Shown here: in pieces, positions 45,687 to 55,600 of the stretch
How positions within the stretch are numbered: the stretch's first letter is position 1
Layout of the letters: every line of letters begins with the position of its first letter
Source of the DNA: Sordaria brevicollis
Taxonomy: Eukaryota > Ascomycota > Sordariomycetes > Sordariales > Sordariaceae
DNA length: 64,000 nt
Assembly (NCBI GenBank): GCA_033439795.1
Contig: JAUTDP010000011.1
Coordinates: 2,232,001 to 2,296,000 of the forward strand
Direction: 5' to 3'
Translations under genes and position numbers: made by a program
Notes under the pieces: model-generated
What the model saw: only the letters and a program-made list of their open reading frames with translations
What the model was told of the DNA's origin: nothing
Database searches by the model: none

Positions 45687-48600
45687 TCACACGGGGATCT
45701 TCCCCCTCCCCTCCTCATCAACAACAACCTTCCTAACCCTCGCCTCCTCCGTCCCTCCCCTTGCCGTCCCCGCAACCTCAAACCCAATCCCCCTCCTGCC
45801 CCTCTTCCTCGCCGCCTTGCCACCCGCATCACCATACTGCTCATCAAACTTCCTAATCGCCTTCAAGCTCTCCATATCCTCGCTAATACTAGCACTAATC
45901 TCCCTCATGCCCTTCTCAAAATGTTTCCTCGTCAGAACTCTCTTCTCCGGGAACTCGTAAGCCGGACCATCCGGGTGCGCGGCATCGTGCGCCTCTTTGG
46001 CTCTGCATTCCTCTCTAACAGCCTCCATGGCGGCGCTGACGCACAGGTTCTTGAGATCGGAGCCGGAGTAGAGGTCTGTTTCCTTTGCTAGGGCGTCCAA
46101 GTCGACGTCGGGGGCGAGTTGTTCCTCGCGGAGCATGACTTTCAGAATTTTAGCGCGCTCGGCGACCAGAGGTAAATCGACAAGGATTTTGCGCGGCAGG
46201 CGACGGAGGACGGCCTCGTCGAGGTCAAAGGGCCGGTTGGTGGCTACCATTATGAAGGCGCGCATGTCGGACAGGCCGTCCCACTCGCGCAGGAACTGGG
46301 TGATGGTTTCGCGGTGGGCGGTGCGGCCGGGGTTGTTGTGGCGGGCGCCGAGAAGGGCGTCGGCTTCGTCGAGGAAGATGACCATTGGTGATAGCTTGCG
46401 GGCGAGGGAGAAGAGCGCGCGAACGTTCTTTTCGGATTGGCCGAGCCACATGTCGTTGATGGAGGCCGCGGAGACTTCGAGCATGTTGGCTCCAGACTCC
46501 TTGGCGACGGCCTTTGCGAGCAAGGTTTTACCCGTGCCGGGAGGGCCGTAGAGTAGACAGCCGGGGATGCGCTCGGTTTTGAGTACGCCGTAGGCGAAGG
46601 CGTCGGGGCGTTGGAGAGAAAGGGAGGTGAGTCCGATGAGAGACTCTTTGGTCTCGGCGGGGACGATGATGTCGTCAAAGGTGGTGTGGATATCCTTGGC
46701 GTTGACGAGGCCTGCCAGGAGCTTCTTCTCGTGCTGGTCGTATTCCTTGTTGTCGCCCGAGGTGTTTTGGTTCTGGTTGGACCAGGAGGAAGCAAAGCCC
46801 GAGGTGGGTTGGTCGCTGCCTTCTGACATGTGCTGACCGAACATGCTGTGGCTTGAGTCGCTCTCCGAGCGTGAGCGGAAGAGTGGGGAGAAGTATGGAG
46901 GACGGATGCCAGAGTAGATGCCCTTCCAGTGGTTGTCGCGGTCGTTCATGAAGGCGAGAGCGTACTTGAGATGACCGAGGCCGTACTTCTTGGGCGGCGG
47001 TGACCGGCTGCCCAGCAGCAGGGAGGTTAGCCGGTACACCCATTGGACGTCAAACACATGCTTCGACAAGGTGTGTAGCAGATCGGTGTATCTTTCGTCT
47101 ACAAGGACCTGGTCATCTTGGATCTTGATCTGGGCGTCGAAGTCAATGGCAGCCGGGGTGAGAAGCCTGGCTTCCAGCATGCTCTTGATATTGTTGATGT
47201 TGTCGTAGAGGTTATCTTTCCGGTCCATCCACTCGGTAGACGGGGAAGCGTGGAAGGGGATAATGTGGTGGCCCTCACGGCCGAGCTCGACCAGATGGTT
47301 GCGCCAGTGCTGCGACTTCTCCATTTCACTAGATGAAGAGCCAACCAGCACGATTCTCTTTCCGTTCTGCGCGGCCTCCTCGAAGTGCCAGTCATCGACA
47401 ATGTCCCGTAACCTGGTGATCAAGTTCTCTTGGAGCTCACTGATTTCTACATAGTCGTGCAGGTGAATGATCAGGTCACGCTTCTCATAACTACCCGTCT
47501 GAGCAAACCGCTTGGCGTCGGCCGCCCGTACGATCGCCTTGAGCGTGTTCTGTATCTTCAAACCCTCCCAGCGCGGGTCGACGGAGCTTGAGGTTCCAAA
47601 GTTCTTGCCGGCGCTAAGGAGAGACCGCAACTTAGACGGCATGGAAACATGCACAACGCCCACATCATCATCGCCCGAATCATGTTCCTCCCGGTTGGCA
47701 AGCCTTCCGTTGATCTCAGCAGCGGCATATCCCAACATGGAAACCGAGCCCCGGACGTTATGGACGTTCTGCTGCAGCTGCGTCCCCAGAAGCCTAGCCA
47801 AGCTGAACGCGTCTAGGTGTATTACGTCCGCCTTGAGATCGGTGGCAATGTCATCAATGACATGGTTGGCCACGCTGCGTCCCTTGCGGTTCACCACCGA
47901 CAGCACCGTCGTCAGTCGGTGATAATCAGGCGGCTTGCTCCCGTGCGCCACGTCCGCCACCAGCTCGGCACGAATAGCAGCCAGCAGCTCCATACAGACT
48001 GGATACTCCGGATCCGGCCTGCTAGCCAGCGGACTCCCGTGTAGCGCTCCCGAGCCAGGCTGGGCTTCGCACCGGAGGTTAGCCAGCCAGCGCTGAGCCT
48101 CGCCAGACAGGGGCTTATCTGACCACCACAACAACCGCACAATGTCGTCCTCTCTCGAAGAGTGGTGCTTGCGCAACAACTCGATATGCTCCGGGTTCGC
48201 GCCCGTCTGGTGGACGATGGCTAGCGCTTGTAGAAAAGCGGTGTTGTGCGCCGCGTGCGCCTTCTTGAGCAGCTGGCTGGCCGACTCGGGTAGTTGCTCA
48301 AAGCCAGCTTCGCGCTCCTCCTCGGGCAGCCGGACTAGCTCGTCCAGCATGCTTGTCCATGACTTGATGTCGTCTTCTGTGACCTGGACCTTGTCGAACT
48401 TTTTCTCTAGCAGTTCCAACACGGCTTCACGGTCTACGTCTTCGAGTGGGAAGAGCAAGGTTTGCGGTGCGCCGATGGGTCGTGCTTCGTAGAGAGAGAC
48501 GTTGTGGTCGATGAACCATGGCTCGAGCTTAACCCAGGGTGTATTTGGGGAAGCTGTGCTGCTGGATTGAGGAGGGACATTGTTCTCGATCCCGTTGATG

Positions 48601-49034
48601 GCGGCGCTGCTCATCCTACCGGGCCGTTGGCGGCCGCGGGTTCCCTTGAGACTGAGCGCTTCCTTGTAGGCAGCTTCGGCTGCTGCTTTTGATTCTTCGG
48701 CAGCATTCTTCTTGTCGGTGGAAGAGGATTCCTCTTGGGTAGAAGCGGGCTTCTCTTGTTGCGTCTTGTGTTCGTCTTCGGTCGCGGTAGCGGATGTACT
48801 CGGCTTCTTATCGTCGGACGGGTTCGAGTTCGAGTCTGGATCGTTTTTGAGAGAGGCGGCAGAGGTTCGGAAGCCTCTTACGGACTGATTATGACGGCCA
48901 TGTTGGCGTTGGGATAGCGAGGAGGAGCTATTCGTCCCGGAAGCGGAACTGGCGACGGCAGCAACGGCGCGGGGCAGCCGGCGACGACATGAGCTTTGCG
49001 CCGACAACAGGGCTCGGGCCCCGGCAACAGGCAT
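45687..49034 (-). CDS. Mitochondrial AAA ATPase, Msp1/ATAD1-like
   Basis: Single-exon gene for 1115 aa. The N-terminus is rich in Arg, Ser and Ala without acids (MPVAGARALLSAQSSCRRRL), a likely mitochondrial presequence. A Ser/Thr/Glu-rich linker follows, then about 600 residues without a known domain. The AAA domain is C-terminal: Walker A GPPGTGKT at 830-837, pore loop NDMWLGQSEKN, Walker B MVIFLDEAD with D889-E890, and the second region of homology MVATNRPFDLDEAVLRRL. The end (LTRKHFEKGMREISASISED) is typical of the Msp1/Vps4/fidgetin clade. Msp1-type ATPases extract membrane proteins from the outer mitochondrial membrane. This one, with a presequence and long N-terminal part, is a distinct fungal group whose substrate I cannot name. 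It lies in tandem with the Mms22-like gene, 665 bp downstream. Confidence 0.93.
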   Translation of the reverse strand: MPVAGARALLSAQSSCRRRLPRAVAAVASSASGTNSSSSLSQRQHGRHNQSVRGFRTSAASLKNDPDSNSNPSDDKKPSTSATATEDEHKTQQEKPASTQEESSSTDKKNAAEESKAAAEAAYKEALSLKGTRGRQRPGRMSSAAINGIENNVPPQSSSTASPNTPWVKLEPWFIDHNVSLYEARPIGAPQTLLFPLEDVDREAVLELLEKKFDKVQVTEDDIKSWTSMLDELVRLPEEEREAGFEQLPESASQLLKKAHAAHNTAFLQALAIVHQTGANPEHIELLRKHHSSREDDIVRLLWWSDKPLSGEAQRWLANLRCEAQPGSGALHGSPLASRPDPEYPVCMELLAAIRAELVADVAHGSKPPDYHRLTTVLSVVNRKGRSVANHVIDDIATDLKADVIHLDAFSLARLLGTQLQQNVHNVRGSVSMLGYAAAEINGRLANREEHDSGDDDVGVVHVSMPSKLRSLLSAGKNFGTSSSVDPRWEGLKIQNTLKAIVRAADAKRFAQTGSYEKRDLIIHLHDYVEISELQENLITRLRDIVDDWHFEEAAQNGKRIVLVGSSSSEMEKSQHWRNHLVELGREGHHIIPFHASPSTEWMDRKDNLYDNINNIKSMLEARLLTPAAIDFDAQIKIQDDQVLVDERYTDLLHTLSKHVFDVQWVYRLTSLLLGSRSPPPKKYGLGHLKYALAFMNDRDNHWKGIYSGIRPPYFSPLFRSRSESDSSHSMFGQHMSEGSDQPTSGFASSWSNQNQNTSGDNKEYDQHEKKLLAGLVNAKDIHTTFDDIIVPAETKESLIGLTSLSLQRPDAFAYGVLKTERIPGCLLYGPPGTGKTLLAKAVAKESGANMLEVSAASINDMWLGQSEKNVRALFSLARKLSPMVIFLDEADALLGARHNNPGRTAHRETITQFLREWDGLSDMRAFIMVATNRPFDLDEAVLRRLPRKILVDLPLVAERAKILKVMLREEQLAPDVDLDALAKETDLYSGSDLKNLCVSAAMEAVREECRAKEAHDAAHPDGPAYEFPEKRVLTRKHFEKGMREISASISEDMESLKAIRKFDEQYGDAGGKAARKRGRRGIGFEVAGTARGGTEEARVRKVVVDEEGRGKIPV

Positions 49035-49699
49035 TGGGAAACGGGGTATTAATTGGGGTGATTGGCGACTTTCATAGGTTGTGTATTATGTATAGTATCG
49101 AGATGCGTGTTGCAGTTGCAGTTGACCGGCAGCCGTTCGCTATGTGTGCTGCCTAGGGGAATAATTGTACATGTGATTGCGTCAGTGGAGGGGCAGATAG
49201 AAGGGGGGATGTCGAGCTTGGGCAGATGGATGCTCCGTTGGAGGGATGGATGGTGGGATGCCAGACAGCGGTTACGCGATGCAATGGAGCTTCTACCGTG
49301 GAGCTGGAGCTTTCCCAGGCGGGCCGTGAGTCCATTGATGTCCACGCGCTACAATGAACGTGATGTCCAATTAAAGATTTCCATCCCGCTTATCAATTGC
49401 CGGCCGGCACTTGTTCCGTTAGATAAGCTCATCGTACCCGCTAAAGCTCACGGAAGCATCCCTGGCAAGCCAACAACACCATGGACATTGTGTCACGACT
49501 CTGGCACCATAGGTATGAAGTACTATTTTGATATTGTTGTTTATTCTATCACTCTCTCACTATCCAACAATCGTTCACTTCAACACATGTTTCCCCCATT
49601 GCCATGAATCCATCTCTCAATCACTCAAAACGGACCGTAGTTCTTCGCCCTCTCAGCAGGGCCAACACAACTAACCCCCAAGACTCCAAGATGATCAGA
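49035..49699. other. Intergenic region between tandem minus-strand genes
   Basis: About 665 bp, holding the promoter of the AAA ATPase and the 3' end of the Mms22-like gene. A 181-codon open frame on the plus strand here has no domain and is not reported as a gene. Confidence 0.55.
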
Positions 49700-52600
49700 T
49701 CAAAAAGGGTCCAGCTCCAACAAACTCTCCATTCTCCTCCTCTTATAACTCGGCAACTTTTTACCCAGCACCACAAGACCTATCGTCCACTCCCCCAGCG
49801 TCTTATACAGCTCCTTCAGCAGCTCTTCTCTGTCTTTAGCAGTCTGAAAAGCTGTGCCTTGGCTTCTAGCTGGGTCAGCGGTGGTACCTGTGGTGGCAGT
49901 TGTAGCCCCAGATTGGTTGCCTGAAGGTGGGAACTGTAGCTGTTGCTGTCCCGGGACTCTACTGTTACCCGTAACAGAATGAGACTGCCCTGTCTGTGTC
50001 TGCGTCGAGATCCTCCCATCAGCCAACACAACCCAATCGCTCGCCATATCCATGATGATCGAGTTGACGTGGCCATCCATGCGCGGGTTGTTCGTTTGCT
50101 GGTTGAACTGTCGGGATAAACCACTAGGAGGCAAGCCTCGGAGAAGAGCTTCGACGCGGATGAATCCAGGCTGATCCTCAACGTGCGGGCGTTCGTCGAA
50201 ACGGGCAGCCTGACTTCCCGCCGGGTGGGGGAAGAGGTAGCGTCTGATGCACTCGCTCGCCATGTCGAATACGCGGGAAATGATATCGACGATCTCGAGG
50301 AGGTCTTCGTATTTTTCGTCTTCTTCCTCCTCCTGTTGAAGAAATCCGGGTCGAGGCGTGGCCTCTTGGACATTGGTCTCATCATCATGATCATCCGCAT
50401 CCTCCTCCAGCAGCAGCTCGTCATCGTCCTCGGCCCATAGACTCGTTTGTCCCCTCTGTGACCTCAACTGTCGCGCGATCTGTTGCTCTTTCCGCTTTAT
50501 GTGCGTCTCAAACAGTCTCTCCTCCATCCATTCCCGGCTCATTGTATTATCCAGGGATGGTACCACCCTGGCCCAAGGTCTCCCCCCGCTGCTCCAGCTC
50601 GTCCGCGAGGGACTTATCGGTCCCCACCGTTCCACCTTTCCCAGCCGTTCACAACCCTTCATCCCCCTTTTCCCGATCCACTCATTAAACAACAACGAGT
50701 AAATACTGCTCTGCAACGCCACACACAACCGGACCAAGTGATTCAAAACCACCAAGTCCGACTTCGAAACTTCATCCCTTCCCCGCTTCCTCTTCTGATA
50801 CATCTCCTCGCACCACCACACCACCATCCTCAAGATATTGGTCCCGTGCACCTCGGTGTCAGCAGGGGGTAATACCCTCGGCATATAATCCTCCCGAATC
50901 AGCGTGGCCGTAACAGCACCGGCATAACACTCCAACAAAGCCTGCGAAGCAAACTCGCCCTTTCTCTTGTTTCTTGTCTCCCCCGTCTCGTCATTGGGAT
51001 GCTGATGCTCCGGATCGTCGGCGTCCATGACGCGAGCGGCGACTTGGATGACGACGGGGATCATGGTGTCCAGCATGAACCTCATGAATTCCTTGTAGCC
51101 GGTGACTTTGGCGTCGCTGAGAGCTTTCTGGAGGATTTCTCGCTCGGAGCGGAGGCTGTCGTTGGCGAGTGCTACTTTGAAGTTGGTGAATAGGTAGTAG
51201 AACAGCTGGGAGCCGGCCATGGTCTCCTTTTCGGAGAGGCGGACGCCGTAGGCTAGGATGCCGGCTGTGTGAAGTTGTGGGTCTTGTAAGGGTGGGGAGT
51301 AGGAGTCGGAGGGGGTGAGAAAGAAGTTGTCGACGACGGTGATGCCGACGCCGTGGGACTTGATCAGGGAGATGACCTGGTGGACGAAGGCCGTGTAATC
51401 TTTGTGTTCTTTTTCGGCTGAGTCGGACCGGAGGAGGGAGAGGTCTTGCTTCATTTTGGTCATGGCTAGTTGCAGGGTTTGGGCATATTCATCTCTTTGG
51501 CGACGGAGGGAGGCGTTTATTGACATCGAAGGGCGTCCGATCGTAGATACGTCATCAGGTGATGGTGGGCGGAGAGATTTCCGCATGTAGTAGATTGCGT
51601 GCGAGAAGAGGTCACGGTGCAAGTTATAATCGGGCGTCATGCCAGCCGAGATACCACCGGCCTTTGAGACAAATGGTAGGCATCGCTGCTGGAGGACTTC
51701 GGCGAGGTAGGTCTCGTAGCCAAAGAAGCGGGCGGGCTTGATGAGGAACTGCATCCAGAGCGAGAGGATGTTGGTTTCGATGTCTTTGAAGTCGAAGACG
51801 TTCTTCTTGACGAGTGTGGCGACGAAGAGCGGAAGCCATCTCCGCTCCGGACCGGTGAGGTTCTTGGGGATGTCTGGGAAGAGACAGTACGCCCCGGGCT
51901 GGAAGAAGGGTAGCAGCTGGGTCATTCGCTGGTTGATAAACATGGCGGCGATTTTGGCAGCCAGGATCACCGCCTTCTCGGTACAGGCGGCCTGCTCGTT
52001 TTGCTTGCCCATGGTTGTGAGGCCCTTCTTCAGTCGTGGGCCGAGTAAATCCCTAGCCATGCTGAAGAAGTCCTTGCTGAGCCTATCCTTGAGCAGCAAG
52101 ATGGACTCCTCCACATGAGCAGGGTCGACATTCTCACCCGAGTCATTGCTAGAGTATTCCTCTTCGGAGGACTTTTCAATCCATTCCAAAAGTTCCGTAT
52201 GTGTGTCGAGAGCCGTGTTGACGAGACCCCAGTCGGGGTCCGAAGAGCCAAAGTGCACCGAAGTAGACATCTTTTGCAGCTGGTTGACGTTCAGCGTGTA
52301 GATGACAGCCTCGAGAGTTTTTGCGTGTTTGAGGACATCGAGAGATGCTCTGGCAGAAGTGTGCAAAATATCTAGGGCTGTGGCTTTATTTCGCCGTATG
52401 AGCTCGTCTCGCCATGCTGCATCGATACTGCGCATGTTCTCTGCAGACAGCTCCCTAAACTGCTGCTCGATGTCGGACTCGGCAGACAGGTACTGCTCCA
52501 AGATTTGATTGAACACGTTGTTCCTCCACGTGCTAAACGGTCTGAATGCAGCGCTACCCTGATTCTTGGTAACCATGAATCGAGCGAGCTGACTCCATGC

Positions 52601-55600
52601 CCGGATATTGATCAGGCAAGCCTCCTTGTGAGCATTGCTGGGAGTGATCAGTCGCTCTATCAGGTCGACACGCGGCCTGAGATCCGGTGGGGCAGCCCAG
52701 AAGAGCGTGCATAGGAGATCATGATGGTTTCTCAAGGCTGCGAGGTCACGTTCGTGAATGGTGTCCTCTTTGAGATACTGCCTGTCATGGTTAGGAAGCG
52801 TCCTGGCCACCAGGTTCCTGATGTCCTTTGTCCGCCCCAGTTGCTTGAGATGCTGAACAGTCAGAGCTAACAGTTTGATGAAGATGTGAAAGCAACGATC
52901 TTCCAGCTCGATAACCAGCGAAGGGTTATCGGCGAGCTCTTCCAAGAAGCGAGGAGACTTATACACCTGCTCGTTCCTGAGATGGCACAGATTCTGCGAG
53001 CCGAAGAAATCGAAGATCGTACCAATGATTCCCGTGCACCTGCGCCAACCCCATTGCTGAACCAGAAAATAGCAACGACCGATCAAAGCCCGGCAGTACT
53101 CGTTGAAGCTTGGAGACTGCCGTTGGTTGGACTTGTACAGCTCGAACACACGCTTCATAAGCTTCTGAGGGAGCGTCCAGCCCTCCAATGGAACAGTATT
53201 CCTGAGTCCTGGAAGCAGGATGCCCATGTTATCGATCTCGCCGAGGGGCAACAGCGTGAACATGTCCTGCCAAAGGCGCTCAAACACCTGGGCATCCGAC
53301 CCGGACACCACATCAGGTGTGAGCATGACAGACTGAACAACGTCCCAGAACCTACTCCGAGGAATACCGGCGCTTTCCAGGGTATGCATTAGGACGATCC
53401 AGCTCACAGCCAGCGTCTGGTTCGGCCGGATACCGCGTTCTCGAAATGAAGGGCGCTGAAGTTCGCCATAGAGAGTCCTGAGATCCTCGAGCCCACAGTT
53501 CAGCGCTCCGGTGATGGCCACCTTGGCAAGCTTGGTGAGAAGTCCTTCAAGCTTCATACTTTGCAGTGGATCATCGCCAGATGACTGTGCCATCAGGTAG
53601 ACCGGGAGCATAGCCAGACACAAGCGGACCGCTATGTCCACGGAGTTCTTCTTGTTCTGCTCACGCAACAGCTGCCAGTCAATAGCCTCCAACCGGCCAA
53701 CGAAGCCCGTCATGACCTCCAACCATCTGGATACAAACGCATTTTCTCCAAGATCACCCTGAACCCGCAAAACATCGAGAACATACTCCATAACAAAGTT
53801 AGCCGCATCAGTGACCTGCCGACCAGCGAAACCCGCCTCATCCTTACTGCCGGCTTCAAGCTGTTCAGCAACCCAATCAACCAAGATTCCAAGCTCTGAA
53901 GAAACTTGATCATCCCACATGCCCCAGTGGAGCGACTGTCCTTGGAAGTCAAAAGACACAGTTGACCTTGCCGACCGACGAATCCGCTCCGAAAACCCAG
54001 ACTCGACCGCCTTCTTGACATAGCCGCGCCCGATGATGGTGCTCTCATGGAAGAAGGTGCCGTGATCAAGCGGGAAAACCTCAAAGTGGTGAGTGTATTG
54101 GGTGCCATATGGTCCCAGCCCAGTGAGTTTGTCGACGTCTTTGGTCTTGGCTTGCTCTTCAACTACGGCAAAGGCAGCTGGTAAGGGATCGTCTGCTCGA
54201 GCGTATTGCGGTGCTTCGACGTCGACGTGCTGAGGCGCTCGTCGCTTGCGGTAACGGGTTTTCTGATTTGCGGCTTTGGGCTTTTGAGTGACTGGTGCAG
54301 CTTCGGCGAGGGAGATATCCTGTCTATCTTGAGCGAATGGTTCCGGAGATGTTGCTCTGCTAATGTCAAGGAGAGATTCCAAGCGATCTAAGCTCGATAC
54401 GCTACCAGCTCTGCGATCCTGCCTAAACAAAGCATCAAGAGATCGCTTCTTGCTCTTAAGCCGTTTCTGCGGATCCTCGTAAATGCTTGTCTCCAACTGC
54501 GCTGGGCGTATGGCCGGGCCACGTTGATGAATCGTAGTCCGTGAAGGCTGCCTTGCTGTTGTCCTTGGCTTGGTGGCTTTCTTGACGACCAACTTTCGGG
54601 GGATCAATGAGGAAGGCAATGGCTGAGTCGCCGAGGGTTGACGCTCGACATTATTGGACACCTCCCCAAGGACTGCTCTAGTTGTAGTGGACTTCGACTC
54701 AGGTCTCTTCCTTGGAGGCGCCGCAACTCGCGGCCTTGTCTTGCCGGACTTCCAGTCTCGAAGGGTAGAGAGAGCATCGATGTTATCTTGTCGGTTGGCG
54801 AACCTAATAGCTTTTCTCGTGGAGCTGCTCTTGCCAAGATCCGGCCTCTTCTTGGCTGAACGGGCTGCGATCTTGATGAACTTGGGAGCATTAGGTTCGA
54901 TGACGTCCAAGATGCTGAGAAGCGGCGGTGTTGCTGCTCTCTTTCTCGAAGTGCTTTTGACCGAAGCACCAGCCCTTGATTTGCGAGAAGACTTCGCTGT
55001 GCCCCTTGCTGACGGTAACGCGCCGGATGCACTCTTTGACCTGGAGAATGACTGGGTGATCTTTGGTTGCCTGGTCTTTTGCTTCTTGGCGCCCCGTGAC
55101 AGACTGGGAGAGCCAGCCCTCTTCTTTCGCCCCGCTAACATAGGATCAATGGAGTCCTCCTCAATCATGAACCCATCGTCATCATCCATAAGATCAATAA
55201 TTTGACGGGTCTGCCGTGAAGGACTAGATCGACTGACAGCTGGTGGCCTGTTTTGAGCTTGAGATGCCTCATCTTCAGATTCATCGGCCAGGTCGAACGG
55301 GAACTGAGTCGCAGTAATTCGGCTCGGTGATATTGGTCTTGGAAGAGCAACACCTTTTCGATTGAGTCGATCTATTGGGGGTTCATGATCCTTTTTGGCA
55401 TTGTGGCGAGCAGCTGGCCCATCTTTCTTTTGGTCCAGTCGCAGCCATGACGCCGGCAGTACACCACGAATTTTCCGACTAGTCTCGCGAATGACGTCCG
55501 ACTCACTGTCTGAGTGATGTGACCGAGATAGGGATTCCAAGTCGCTTTCTTCCTCAGCAGCACTGTCGTTGTCGTCTCGGATAAATATTGGAGATCCGGC

